Assembly: GCA_029204225.1 (NCBI GenBank)
Contig: CM055094.1
Span: 16,512,609 to 16,576,608 of the forward strand
DNA from: Diphasiastrum complanatum
Taxonomy: Eukaryota > Streptophyta > Lycopodiopsida > Lycopodiales > Lycopodiaceae
DNA: 64,000 nt
Reading direction: 5' to 3'
Position 1 is the first letter of the stretch. Each line of letters begins with the position of its first letter. Shown piece after piece: positions 9,120-23,400 of the stretch. The position numbers and the translations under genes are program-made. Below the pieces are notes generated by a model. It ran no database searches and was not told where the DNA came from. It was given only the letters and a program-made list of their open reading frames with translations.

Positions 9120-10874
9120 TGTTGTAAAGCTACCTTTACAAGCTTTACTCCCGGTGCTAGCTATGTCCCCGGCGCCAGCAGCGCCCCTGCGGCTCTCGGC
9201 GCCACTGTGACCAGAATCCAGCCGGTGCGAAGTTCCTATGGCTGAAAATCTTTGATCGGTTTTAGCGGAGTCCAGAGAGCTCAGATCGATGTGCAATCAC
9301 CTCACACGATCTAGGCATGATTAAAGGAAGCTGGAGGATCAATAGAATCTAGAGAGAGAAAATGACTTTTTAGAAAGAGAAAATCCTAGAGAGAGAAAAA
9401 TGTGCTTTACTAGCTTGGGTAGAGTGCTTGGTATGAGGGGGGGTGCCGAATCACACCAATACTACAGGGGAGTGCGGCTTGCGACTCAGGGCGAGCTCCA
9501 ACCAAGTCTCAGCCTCCCTTGCTGGAATGTTGTCATGGCTCTCGCCTTGGCATGCGCTAGCGCCCTAGAGACTAGGGTCGGTCACACACTTAAAATGTAA
9601 CCTTCTCAGATTTATCAATAAAGTGGGATTTTTCTGAAACTGACTCTGATTACCTTCTGGGTTTCAGTGTTCGGTCAAAGCGCCAGTTGTAAGGCCGCTT
9701 CAAAATTTTTAAGTTGGCACATACCTGAGGTTCGTATACCGGGACGCCAGTGGTATGCCGTCGGGACCATTCGGTCCGCGGCGCCAGCGGTATGCTGTCG
9801 GGACCATTTGGTCCAAGAGCTGGTTGTTTCCATATCTGTCGCGGCTTGTGGTTCTGAGTGTTCCTTGCATGAACGTGAATGGGTTAAGCTCTTGGGGAAC
9901 GGGCTCTGGCCTGTCGGCTGAGTTGGATTGCTTGCTTGGGTGGAAGTTACCTGTTTATGGCTGTCCAGTCTGGCGTGGCGCCAGGTTGGCTTCCAGTGCT
10001 CGTGACGAAGCTTTCAGTTGGTTAAGTCTGATGTAAGTTTGACCGCTTGCTTGGAATGGATGTTACTCGTTTGTAACGAAGCTTCGAGTTGGTCAAGTTT
10101 GATGTATGTCGGGCGGCTTGCTTGGAGGGAAGTCACCCACATTGGGAGCCCCGATCTGGCATGGCGCCAGGTTGAATCTCAATGTTGGCTTTCGGAACTT
10201 CAAGTGGGTTAAGTCTGATCGTTGTTGGCGAGTTGGCTGCTTGTATGTCAAGTGGGTTTGGATGGCAAGAGTTGAAGGCCGGGAAGCTAAGTCGCGGTTC
10301 CCGGCTCCCTTTGGGATGCCTGCGCTACATAAGGTATCAGAGCCGACTGGGCGTTCAGCTATGCGGATCTCACAGAAATGGCCACGGTTTGGGGTTCATC
10401 AAGACAACTGTTGTGCAAGGTGCTGTCCACAGTGTAAGCACGGGTGCGTCCACGGTCGGGGTGGTCGGCAGAACGGGGGACGTGATGAGTCAAAGTGCTG
10501 CCCTCGAGGTGTAAGCACGGTCAGTTCTCGCGGTTCGGGCGTGGCGCCGTCTGCACGTAGGACGGATGAGGCAAAGTGTTGCCTAGGTAGGTGAAAGCAC
10601 GGTCTATGACTTGTGGGGTGCGGGGCGACATATTCGAACAGTACGGGTTAACCATTGATACAGAGATGCTGCTCGAATTCGGGTGTAAAGCATGGGTGGT
10701 TAGCTGCCGGTGCGGGATAGCTGCCCTCACGACAATACTATAGGGGAGTGCGGGTTGCGACTCAGGGCGAGCTCCAACCAAGTCTCAGCCTCCCTTGCTG
10801 GAATGTTGGCAAGAGTTGAAGGCTGGGAAGCTAAGTCGTGGTTCCCGGCTCCCTTTTGGGATGCCTGCGCTACA
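9120..10874 (+). mobile_element. Element T copy T3, heavily reduced copy
   Basis: The 5' LTR is 9120-10329. After it come only the start of the internal region and pieces of a type-A LTR, ending CTACA at 10874. The spacer 10875-10905 follows. The whole unit is 1.8 kb instead of 4.8 kb, so this is a rearranged fossil. Confidence 0.85.
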
Positions 10875-10905
10875 GCTGGCGTCCAGGGATACGACGCTCA
10901 GCTAT

Positions 10906-13900
10906 TGTTGTAAAGCTACCTTTACAAGCTTTACTCCCGGTGCCAGCTATGTCCCCGGCGCCAGCAGCGCCCCTGCGGCTCTCGGCGCCACTTGACCAGA
11001 ATCCAGCCGGTGCGAAGTTCCTATGGCTGAAAATCTTTGATCGGTTTTAGCGGAGTCCAGAGAGCTCAGATCGATGTGCAATCACCTCACACGATCTAGG
11101 CATGATTAAAGGAAGCTGGAGGATCAATAGAATCTAGAGAGAGAAAATGACTTTCTAGAAAGAGAAAATCCTAGAGAGAGAAAAATGTGCTTTACTAGCT
11201 TGGGTAGAGTGCTTGGTATGAGGGGGGGTGCCGAATCACACCAATACTACAGGGGAGTGCGGCTTGCGACTCAGGACGAGCTCCAACCAAGTCTCAGCCT
11301 CCCTTGCTGGAATGTTGTCATGGCTCTCGCCTTGGCATGCGCTAGCGCCCTAGAGACTAGGGTCGGTCACACACTTATAATGTAACCTTCTCAGATTTAT
11401 CAATAAAGTGGGATTTTTCTGAAACTGACTCTGATTACCTTCTGGGTTTCAGTGTTCGGTCAAAGCGCCAGTTGTAAGGCCGCTTCAAAATTTTTAAGTT
11501 GGCACATACCTGAGGTTCGTATACCGGGACGCCAGTGGTATGCCGTCGGGACCATTCGGTCCGCGGCGCCAGCGGTATGCTGTCGGGACCATTTGGTCCA
11601 GGAACTGGTTGTTTCCATATCTGTCGCGGCTTGTGGTTCTGAGTGTTCCTTGCATGAACGTGAATGGGTTAAGCTCTTGGGGAACGGGCTCTGGCCTGTC
11701 GGCTGAGTTGGATGGCTTGCTTGGGTGGAAGTTACCTGTTTATGGCTGTCCAGTCTGGCGTGGCGCCAGGTTGGCTTCCAGTGCTCGTGACGAAGCTTTC
11801 AGTTGGTTAAGTCTGATGTAAGTTTGACCGCTTGCTTGGAATGGATGTTACTCGTTTGTAACGAAGCTTCGAGTTGGTCAAGTTTGATGTATGTCGGGCG
11901 GCTTGCTTGGAGGGAAGTCACCCACATTGGGAGCCCCGATCTGGCATGGCGCCAGGTTGAATCTCAATGTTGGCTTTCGGAACTTCAAGTGGGTTAAGTC
12001 TGATCGTTGTTGGCGAGTTGGCTGCTTGTATGTCAAGTGGGTTTGGATGGCAAGAGTTGAAGGCCGGGAAGCTAAGTCGCGGTTCCCGGCTCCCTTTGGG
12101 ATGCCTGCGCTACATAAGGTATCAGAGCCGACTGGGCGTTCAGCTATGCGGATCTCACAGAAATGGCCACGGTTTGGGGTTCATCAAGACAACTGTCGTG
12201 CAAGGTGCTGTCCACAGTGTAAGCACAGGTGCGTCCACGGTCGGGGTGGTCGGCAGAACGGGGGACGTGATGAGTCAAAGTGCTGCCCTCGAGGTGTAAG
12301 CACGGTCAGTTCTCGCGGTTCGGGCGTGGCGCCGTCTGCACGTAGCATGGATGAGGCAAAGTGTTGCCTAGGTAGGTGAAAGCACGGTCTATGACTTGTG
12401 GGGTGCGGGGCGACATATTCGAACAGTACGGGTTAACCATTGATACAGAGATGCTGCTCGAATTCGGGTGTAAAGCATGGGTGGTTAGCTGCCGGTGCGG
12501 GATAGCTGCCGATCGTTTAGCTATAAGGGCTATCGACCAAAAAGTGGTGGGGCGTGACTGAGGCAATGTGTTGCTTAATGGTGAAATCACGGGTAGTCGG
12601 AGGGGTGTCCTATGTGGGCCGATTTTGTGATCGATTTGTATGGGCGCGGCCAGGCAAAGGTCCGTTGGCAGGACCATCTCAAAGGGGGGACCTTGTCTAT
12701 GTTACTTGTTAGTAAACCTGCCTGAGTGTCTTACTGGTATGTATTCGTGGTGAGTCTTAGTACTCGTGCTTTGCCTGGTTTGCATGATTGCTTGTTATAC
12801 AAGGAGCTGATGGCTCGAGAAGGAACCTTTCTTTTGAAGGCTGATACCATCAAACAAAGAGGACTACAAAATCTGTGGGCGGATTTGCAGTTCAAGTACT
12901 CACACGTGAACGGCAACGAAACGACTCTATGTTTGCAAAGGATGGATGGCTAGCCTGTTTCCTGGGTTAGTTTCATTTGCGACAATGCCCACCAGACGTA
13001 AGCAGAAAGTCAAAAGTTGGAAAGGGCAATTTCAAGGGAGATCTTCTATGGAGTAGTTGGTCTTCATTTTGGGACGGCCACCTTCGGAACTGAAACTCAC
13101 TGCGCATGGGTGATATCCAGTATCAGTTGGGTTTTTCCTCAAAGGGGAAAGACTAGGATTCTCTTCAAAGATTGGCAACAGGTTGGATCAAGCCATAATC
13201 CTAGCAGATGAGAAGCAAAGTCTTGGAAAAGCTTTTTGTTTGAAGAACTCTACTCTAACTCCGATCAGCTGATTTTATAAGTGGAGGGGAACTATCACAC
13301 GCACCTCTCTCTTGGGACAAATTTTGAATGAAAGTTGATCAAAACGGCGGCAAAGTCAAGGTCACCTAGCCATACTCACATGAGGAGACTGGCGAACTTT
13401 GGACCTAATAAGTTGACAAGTTTTTGTTGTGGAAAGGAAAGCTTGTTATAGGCTTTCTCTAGACCAGCAATGATGAGGAAACATATGAGTACGTTGGCTT
13501 GTGTTACGTGTAACGCAGCTGATCGATGAAGGAACTGTGAAAGTTGAGTCTTGCATGAGAGACTTGGTATTTCGAACGGACGCTTAGGGGCAGTTCGCGT
13601 TGATATCAGAGTAGTGCAGTCTCTTGGTGCATGTGTCTGATTCAAAGAGAGCTACTTGAAGCCAAGCTCGATGTACGCTTCTTGTTTTGACTGTGAGGCA
13701 ACTGACTAGTGATGTAATTGTGAAAGTCAAGTTTTGCGCGACGGACATGGTGCTTCAAACAAACGCGAAGAGATAGTTCGGATTCGGATCAAACTGGTGC
13801 GACCCTTTGGCTTTCCACGAGGTCAATGGTTACATTTGGGCTGATTCAAAAGATCTACTTCAAGCTAAGTGAGAGGTGCATTGCGGAGTACTCAATCTTT

Positions 13901-15660
13901 GCCTACCTTACAGAGCCAAGATGGAAAAGTATCAAGATCAGACTGGGACAAGGAGAGAAACCATGGTGCAGAAGCAACAAGGCACAGAGTGGACCACAAA
14001 GTGGGCAATCAAACGATAAATCCTTTGGCTCAGGGAGCCTTGATACATGTGCGGAACTTATCAAATCTGGAGCTCAGGGAGCTCAATACAAAGTGCATCA
14101 AGGACAAATCAGGACCTCAAAGGAGTTCCCAAGTCGAAAGTCAGAAGCGACAGGGGCAAACATTTCAAAGAAAGGCCTCTGTCATAAGGTTCCTGGGTTT
14201 TACGAAAGCGATATCAAATCTACGCTTTTCCCAGACAAAGAGGTATGTTCAAGTTATGTAATTTTTCAATACAAAGAGCTGAGCCTCCGACTTGTGGTGT
14301 GCCACCTTCAATGTTAATAAAAAGTGCCCAGAAAATTGGGTACTATGCCAAGTAGCTTAGATGTATAATATTTTAATTTGGAGACAGCTTTACTTTAATC
14401 TGACATCTGATGAGGACATCAGACTTTATAAAGGTGGCACGGTGTTGTAAAGCTACATTTACAAGCTTTGCTTCCGGCGCCAGCAGCGCCCCTGCTGCTC
14501 CCGGCGCCAACGGCGCCTGCGCCGCTCTCGGCGCCATTGTGACCAGAATCCAGCCGGCGCCAAGTTCCTATGGCTGAAAATCTTTATTCGGTTCTAGCGG
14601 AGCCCAGATAGCTCAGATCGATGTGCAATCACCTCACACGATCTAGGCATGATTAAAATAAGCCCGGAGATCAATAAAATCTAGAGAGAGAAAATGACTT
14701 TCTAGAAAGACAGAATCCTAGAGAGAGAAAAACGTGCTTTACGAGCTTGGCTAGAGTGCTTGGTATGAGGGGGGGAGTCGAATCACACCAATACTATAGG
14801 GGAGTGCGGGTTGCGACTCAAGGCGAGCTCCAACCAAGTCTCAGCCTCCCTTGCTGGAATGTTATCATGGCTCTCGCCTTGGCATGCTAGCGCCCCGGAG
14901 ACTAGGGTCGGTCACACACTTGAAATGTAACCTTCTCAAATTTATCAATAAAGTGGGATTTTCCTCAAACTGACTCTGATTACCTTTTGGGTTTCAGTGT
15001 TCGGTAAAAGCGCCAGTTGTAAGGCCGCTTCCAAATTTTTAACTTGGCACATAGCTGAGGGTCGTATCCCGGGACGCCAGCGGTATGCCGTCGGGACCAT
15101 TCGGTCCGCGGCACCAGCGGTATGCTCTCGGGACCATTTGGTCCAGGAACTGGTTGTTTCAATATCTGTCGCGGCTTGTGGTTCTGAGTGTTCCTTGCAT
15201 GAACGTGAATGGGTTAAGCTCTTGGGGAACGGGCTCTGGCCTGTCGGCTGAGTTGGATTGCTTGCTTGGGTGGAAGTTACCTGTTTATGGCTGTCCAGTC
15301 TGGCGTGGCGCCAGGTTGGCTTCCAGTGCTCGTGACGAAGCTTTCAGTTGGTTAAGTCTGATGTAAGTCAGACCGCTTGCTTGGAATGGACGTTACTCAT
15401 TTGTAACGAAGCTTTGAGGTCGTTAAGTTTGATGTATGTCGGGCGGCTTGCTTGGAGGGAAGTCACCCACATCGGGACCCCGGATCTGGCATGGCGCCAG
15501 GTTGGATCTCAATGTTGGTTTTCGGAACTTCAATTTGGTTAAGTCTGATCGTTGTTGGCGAGTTGGCTGCTTGTATGTCAAGTGTGTTTGGATGGCAAGA
15601 GTTGAAGGCTGGGAAGCTAAGTCGTGGTTCCCGGCTCCCTTTTGGGATGCCTGCGCTACA
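10906..15660 (+). mobile_element. Element T copy T4
   Basis: Parts are 5' LTR 10906-12114, internal region 12115-14442 and 3' LTR 14443-15660, so the length is full. Its LTRs are mosaics. Part of the 5' LTR (about 11600-11720) reads like type A, and part of the 3' LTR (about 15235-15350) reads like type B. This points to conversion or crossover between the two LTR types. The spacer 15661-15691 follows. Confidence 0.88.
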
Positions 15661-15691
15661 GCTGGCGTCCAGGGATACGACGCTCAGCTAT

Positions 15692-18600
15692 TGTTGTAAA
15701 GCTACCTTTACAAGCTTTACTCCCGGTGCCAGCTATGTCCCCGGCGCCAGCAGCGCCCCTGCGGCTCTCGGCGCCACTTGACCAGAATCCAGCCGGTGCG
15801 AAGTTCCTATGGCTGAAAATCTTTGATCGGTTTTAGCGGAGTCCCGAGAGCTCAGATCGATGTGCAATCACCTCACACGATCTAGGCATGATTAAAGGAA
15901 GCTGGAGGATCAATAGAATCTAGAGAGAGAAAATGACTTTCTAGAAAGAGAAAATCCTAGAGAGAGAAAAATGTGCTTTACTAGCTTGGGTAGAGTGCTT
16001 GGTATGAGGGGGGGTGCCGAATCACACCAATACTACAGGGGAGTGCGGCTTGCGACTCAGGGCGAGCTCCAACCAAGTCTCAGCCTCCCTTGCTGGAATG
16101 TTGTCATGGCTCTCGCCTTGGCATGCGCTAGCGCCCTAGAGACTAGGGTCGGTCACACACTTATAATGTAACCTTCTCAGATTTATCAATAAAGTGGGAT
16201 TTTTCTGAAACTGACTCTGATTACCTTCTGGGTTTCAGTGTTCGGTCAAAGCGCCAGTCGTAAGGCCGCTTCAAAATTTTTAAGTTGGCACATACCTGAG
16301 GTTCGTATACCGGGACGCCAGTGGTATGCCGTCGGGACCATTCGGTCCGCGGCGCCAGCGGTATGCTGTCGGGACCATTTGGTCCAAGAGCTGGTTGTTT
16401 CCATATCTGTCGCGGCTTGTGGTTCTGAGTGTTCCTTGCATGAACGTGAATGGGTTAAGCTCTTGGGGAACGGGCTCTGGCCTGTCGGCTGAGTTGGATT
16501 GCTTGCTTGGGTGGAAGTTACCTGTTTATGGCTGTCCAGTCTGGCGTGGCGCCAGGTTGGCTTCCAGTGCTCGTGACGAAGCTTTCAGTTGGTTAAGTCT
16601 GATGTAAGTTTGACCGCTTGCTTGGAATGGATGTTACTCGTTTGTAACGAAGCTTCGAGTTGGTCAAGTTTGATGTATGTCGGGCGGCTTGCTTGGAGGG
16701 AAGTCACCCACATTGGGAGCCCCGATCTGGCATGGCGCCAGGTTGAATCTCAATGTTGGCTTTCGGAACTTCAAGTGGGTTAAGTCTGATCGTTGTTGGC
16801 GAGTTGGCTGCTTGTATGTCAAGTGGGTTTGGATGGCAAGAGTTGAAGGCCGGGAAGCTAAGTCGCGGTTCCCGGCTCCCTTTGGGATGCCTGCGCTACA
16901 TAAGGTATCAGAGCCGACTGGGCGTTCAGCTATGCGGATCTCACAGAAATGGCCACGGTTTGGGGTTCATCAAGACAACTGTCGTGCAAGGTGCTGTCCA
17001 CAGTGTAAGCACGGGTGCGTCCACGGTCGGGGTGGTCGGCAGAACGGGGGACGTGATGAGTCAAAGTGCTGCCCTCAAGGTGTAAGCACGGTCAGTTCTC
17101 GCGGTTCGGGCGTGGCGACGTCTGCACGTAGGATGGATGAGGCAAAGTGTTGCCTAGGTAGGTGAAAGCACGGTCTATGACTTGTGGGGTGCGGCGCGAC
17201 ATATTCGAACAATACGGGTTAACCATTGATACAGAGATGCTGCTCGAATTCGGGTGTAAAGCATGGGTGGTTAGCTGCCGGTGCGGGATAGCTGCCGATC
17301 GTTTAGCTATAAGGGCTATCGACCAAAAAGTGGTGGGGCGTGACTGAGGCAATGTGTTGCTTAATGGTGAAATCACGGGTAGTCGGAGGGGTGTCCTATG
17401 TGGGCCGATTTTGTGATCGATTTGTATGGGCGCGGCCAGGCAAAGGTCCGTTGGCAGGACCATCTCAAAGGGGGGACCTTGTCTATGTTACTTGTTAGTA
17501 AACCTGCCTGAGTGTCTTACTGGTATGTATTCGTGGTGAGTCTTAGTACTCGTGCTTTGCCTGGTTTGCATGATTGCTTGTTATACAAGGAGCTGATGGC
17601 TCGAGAAGGAACCTTTCTTTTGAAGGCTGATACCATCAAACAAAGAGGACTACAAAATCTGTGGGCGGATTTGCAGTTCAAGTACTCACACGTGAACGGC
17701 AACGAAACGACTCTATGTTTGCAAAGGATGGATGGCTAGCCTGTTTCTTGGGTTAGTTTCATTTGCGACAATGCCCACCAGACGTAAGCAGAAAGTCAAA
17801 AGTTGGAAAGGGCAATTTCAAGGGAGATCTTCTATGGAGTAGTTGGTCTTCATTTTGGGACGGCCACCTTCGGAACTGAAACTCACTGCGCATGGGTGAT
17901 ATCCAGTATCAGTTGGGTTTTTCCTCAAAGGGGAAAGACTAGGATTCTCTTCAAAGATTGGCAACAGGTTGGATCAAGCCATAATCCTAGCAGATGGGAA
18001 GCAAAGTCTTGGAAAAGCTTTTTGTCTGAAGAACTCTACTCTAACTCCGATCAGCTGATTTTATAAGTGGAGGGGAACTATCACACGCACCTCTCTCTTG
18101 GGACAAATTTTGAATGAAAGTTGATCAAAACGGCGGCAAAGTCAAGGTCACCTAGCCATACTCACATGAGGAGACTGGCGAACTTTGGACCTAATAAGTT
18201 GACAAGTTTTTGTTATGGAAAGGAAAGCTTGTTATAGGCTTTCTCTCGACCAGCAATGATGAGGAAACATATGAGTACGCTGGCTTGTGTTACGTGTAAC
18301 GCAGCTGATCGATGAAGGAACTGTGAAAGTTGAGTCTTGCATGAGAGACTTGGTATTTCGAACGGACGCTAAGGGACAGTTCGCGTTGATATCGGACTAG
18401 TGCAGTCTCTTGGTGCATGTGTCTGATTCAAAGAGAGCTACTTGAAGCCAAGCTCGATGTACGCTTCTTGTTTTGACTGTGAGGCAACTGACTAGTGATG
18501 GAATTGTGAAAGTCAAGTTTTGCGCGACGGACATGGTGCTTCAAACAAACGCGAAGAGATAGTTCGGATATGGATCAAACTGGTGCGACCCTTTGGCTTT

Positions 18601-20436
18601 CCACGAGGTCAATGGTTACATTTGGGCTGATTCAAAAGATCTACTTCAAGCTAAGTGAGAGGTGCATTGCGGAGTACTCAATCTTTGCCTACCTTACAGA
18701 GCCAAGATGGAAAAGTATCAAGATCAGACTGGGACAAGGAGAGAAACCATGGTGCAGAAGCAACAAGGCACAGAGTGGACCACAAAGTGGGCAATCAAAC
18801 GATAAATCCTTTGGCTCAGGGAGCCTTGATACCTGTGCGAAACTTATCAAATCTGGAGCTCAGGGAGCTCAATACAAAGTGCATCAAGGACAAATCAGGA
18901 CCTCAAAGGAGTTCCCAAGTCGAAAGTCAGAAGCGACAGGGGCAAACATTTCAAAGAAAGGCCTCTGTCATAAGGTTCCTGGGTTTTACGAAAGCGATAT
19001 CAAATCTACGCTTTTCCCAGACAAAGAGGTATGTTCAAGTTATGTAATTTTTCAATACAAAGAGCTGAGCCTCCGACTTGTGGTGTGCCACCTTCAATGT
19101 TAATAAAAAGTGCCCAGAAAATTGGGTACTGTGCCAAGTAGCTTAGATGTATAATATTTTAATTTGGAGACAGCTTTACTTTAATCTGACATCTGATGAG
19201 GACATCAGACTTTATAAATGTGGCACGGTGTTGTAAAGCTACATTTACAAGCTTTGCTTCTGGCGCCAGCAGCGTCCCTGCTGCTCCCGGCGCCTGCGCC
19301 GCTCTCGGCGCCATTGTGACCAGAATCCAGCCGGCGCCAAGTTCCTATGGCTGAAAATCTTTATTCGGTTCTAGCGGAGCCCAGATAGCTCAGATCGATG
19401 TGCAATCACCTCACACGATCTAGGCATGATTAAAATAAGCCCGGAGATCAATAAAATCTAGAGAGAGAAAATGACTTTCTAGAAAGACAGAATTCTAGAC
19501 AGAGAAAAACGTGCTTTACGAGCTTGGCTAGAGTGCTTGGTATGAGGGGGGAGTCGAATCACACCAATACTATAGGGGAGTGCGGGTTGCGACTCAGGGC
19601 GAGCTCCAACCAAGTCTCAGCCTCCCTTGCTGGAATGTTGTCATGGCTCTCGCCTTGGCATGCTAGCGCCCCGGAGACTAGGGTCGGTCACACACTTAAA
19701 ATGTAACCTTCTCAAATTTATCAATAAAGTGGGATTTTCCTCAAACTGACTCTGATTACCTTTTGGGTTTCAGTGTTCGGTAAAAGCGCCAGTTGTAAGG
19801 CCGCTTCCAAATTTTTAACTTGGCACATAGCTGAGGGTCGTATCCCGGGACGCCAACGGTATGCCGTCGGGACCATTCGGTCCGCGGCGCCAGCGGTATG
19901 CTGTCGGGACCATTTGGTCCAGGAACTGGTTGTTTCAATATCTGTCGCGGCTTGTGGTTCTGAGTGTTCCTTGCATGAACGTGAATGGGTTAAGCTCATG
20001 GGGAACGGGCTCTAACCTGTCGGCTGAGTTGGATGGCTTGCTTGGGTGCCTGTTACCTGTTTATGGCTGACCAGTCTGGCGTGGCGCCAGGTTGGCTTCC
20101 AGCGCTCGTGACGAAGCTTTCAGTTGGTTAAGTCTGATGTAAGTCAGACCGCTTGCTTGGAATGGACGTTACTCGTTTGTAACGAAGCTTCGAGTTGGTT
20201 AAGTTTGATGTATGTCGGGCGGCTTGCTTGGAGGGAAGTCACCCACATCGGGACCCCGGATCTGGCATGGCGCCAGGTTGGATCTCAATGTTGGTTTTCG
20301 GAACTTCAATTTGGTTAAGTCTGATCGTTGTTGGCGAGTTGGCTGCTTGTATGTCAAGTGTGTTTGGATGGCAAGAGTTGAAGGCTGGGAAGCTAAGTCG
20401 TGGTTCCCGGCTCCCTTTTGGGATGCCTGCGCTACA
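15692..20436 (+). mobile_element. Element T copy T5
   Basis: Parts are 5' LTR 15692-16900, internal region 16901-19228 and 3' LTR 19229-20436 (1208 bp, slightly short within the GGCGCC-rich part). The spacer 20437-20467 follows. Otherwise it is nearly identical to T1 and T4. Confidence 0.88.
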
Positions 20437-20467
20437 GCTGGCGTCCAGGGATACGACGCTCAGCTAT

Positions 20468-23400
20468 TGTTGTAAAGCTACCTTTACAAGCTTTACTCCC
20501 GGTGCCAGCTATGTCCCCGGCGCCAGCAGCGCCCCTGCGGCTCTCGGCGCCACTTGACCAGAATCCAGCCGGCGCCAAGTTCCTATGGCTGAAAATCTTT
20601 ATTCGGTTCTAGCGGAGTCCAGAGAGCTCAGATCGATGTGCAATCACCTCACACGATCTAGGCATGATTAAAGGAAGCTGGAGGATCAATAGAATCTAGA
20701 GAGAGAAAATGACTTTCTAGAAAGAGAAAATCCTAGAGAGAGAAAAATGTGCTTTACTAGCTTGGGTAGAGTGCTTGGTATGAGGGGGGGTGCCGAATCA
20801 CACCAATACTACAGGGGAGTGCGGCTTGCGACTCAGGGCGAGCTCCAACCAAGTCTCAGCCTCCCTTGCTGGAATGTTGTCATGGCTCTCGCCTTGGCAT
20901 GCGCTAGCGCCCTAGAGACTAGGGTCGGTCACACACTTAAAATGTAACCTTCTCAGATTTATCAATAAAGTGGGATTTTTCTGAAACTGACTCTGATTAC
21001 CTTCTGGGTTTCAGTGTTCGGTCAAAGCGCCAGTTGTAAGGCCGCTTCAAAATTTTTAAGTTGGCACATACCTGAGGTTCGTATACCGGGACGCCAGTGG
21101 TATGCCGTCGGGACCATTCGGTCCGCGGCGCCAGCGGTATGCTGTCGGGACCATTTGGTCCAAGAGCTGGTTGTTTCCATATCTGTCGCGGCTTGTGGTT
21201 CTGAGTGTTCCTTGCATGAACGTGAATGGGTTAAGCTCTTGGGGAACGGGCTCTGGCCTGTCGGCTGAGTTGGATTGCTTGCTTGGGTGGAAGTTACCTG
21301 TTTATGGCTGTCCAGTCTGGCGTGGCGCCAGGTTGGCTTCCAGTGCTCGTGACGAAGCTTTCAGTTGGTTAAGTCTGATGTAAGTTTGACCGCTTGCTTG
21401 GAATGGATGTTACTCGTTTGTAACGAAGCTTCGAGTTGGTCAAGTTTGATGTATGTCGGGCGGCTTGCTTGGAGGGAAGTCACCCACATTGGCAGCCCCG
21501 ATCTGGCATGGCGCCAGGTTGAATCTCAATGTTGGCTTTCGGAACTTCAAGTGGGTTAAGTCTGATCGTTGTTGGCGAGTTGGCTGCTTGTATGTCAAGT
21601 GGGTTTGGATGGCAAGAGTTGAAGGCCGGGAAGCTAAGTCGCGGTTCCCGGCTCCCTTTGGGATGCCTGCGCTACATAAGGTATCAGAGCCGACTGGGCG
21701 TTCAGCTATGCGGATCTCACAGAAATGGCCACGGTTTGGGGTTCATCAAGACAACTGTGGTGCAAGGTGATGTCCACAGTGTAAGCACGGGTGCGTCCAC
21801 GGTCGGGGTGGTCGGCAGAACGGGGGACGTGATGAGTCAAAGTGCTGCCCTCGAGGTGTAAGCACGGTCAGTTCTCGCGGTTCGGGCGTGGCGCCGTCTG
21901 CACGTAGGACGGATGAGGCAAAGTGTTGCCTAGGTAGGTGAAAGCACGGTCTATGACTTGTGGGGTGCGGGGCGACATATTCGAACAGTACGGGTTAACC
22001 ATTGATACAGAGATACTGCTCGAATTCGGGTGTAAAGCATGGGTGGTTAGCTGCCGGTGCGGGATAGCTGCCGATCGTTTAGCTATAAGGGCTATCGACC
22101 AAAAAGTGGTGGGGCGTGACTGAGGCAATGTGTTGCTTAATGGTGAAATCACGGGTAGTCGGAGGGGTGTCCTATGTGGGCCGATTTTGTGATCGATTTG
22201 TATGGGCGCGGCCAGGCAAAGGTCCGTTGGCAGGACCATCTCAAAGGGGGGACCTTGTCTATGTTACTTGTTAGTAAACCTGCCTGAGTGTCTTAATGGT
22301 ATGTATTCGTGGTGAGTCTTAGTACTCGTGCTTTGCCTGGTTTGCATGATTGCTTGTTATACAAGGAGCTGATGGCTCGAGAAGGAACCTTTCTTTTGAA
22401 GGCTGATACCATCAAACAAAGAGGACTACAAAATCTGTGGGCGGATTTGCAGTTCAAGTACTCACACGTGAACGGCAACGAAACGACTCTATGTTTGCAA
22501 AGGATGGATGGCTAGCCTGTTTCTTGGGTTAGTTTCATTTGCGACAATGCCCACCAGACGTAAGCAGAAAGCCAAAAGTTGGAAAGGGCAATTTCAGGGG
22601 AGATCTTCTATGGAGTAGTTGGTCTTCATTTTGGGACGGCCACCTTCGGAACTGAAACTCACTGCGCATGGGTGATATCCAGTATCAGTTGGGTTTTTCC
22701 TCAAAGGGGAAAGACTAGGATTCTCTTCAAAGATTGGCAACAGGTTGGATCAAGCCATAATCCTAGCAGATGGGAAGCAAAGTCTTGGAAAAGCTTTTTG
22801 TTTGAAGAACTCTACTCTAACTCCGATCAGCTGATTTTATAAGTGGAGGGGAACTATCACACGCACCTCTCTCTTGGGACAAATTTTGAATGAAAGTTGA
22901 TCAAAACGGCGGCAAAGTCAAGGTCACCTAGCCATACTCACATGAGGAGACTGGCGAACTTTGGACCTAATAAGTTGACAAGTTTTTGTTGTGGAAAGGA
23001 AAGCTTGTTATAGGCTTTCTCTCGACCAGCAATGATGAGGAAACATATGAGTACGCTGGCTTGTGTTACGTGTAACGCAGCTGATCGATGAAGGAACTGT
23101 GAAAGTTGAGTCTTGCATGAGAGACTTGGTATTTCGAACGGACGCTAAGGGACAGTTCGCGTTGATATCGGACTAGTGCAGTCTCTTGGTGCATGTGTCT
23201 GATTCAAAGAGAGCTACTTGAAGCCAAGCTCGATGTACGCTTCTTGTTTTGACTGTGAGGCAACTGACTAGTGATGGAATTGTGAAAGTCAAGTTTTGCG
23301 CGACGGACATGGTGCTTCAAACAAACGCGAAGAGATAGTTCGGATTCGGATCAAACTGGTGCGACCCTTTGGCTTTCCACGAGGTCAATGGTTACATTTG

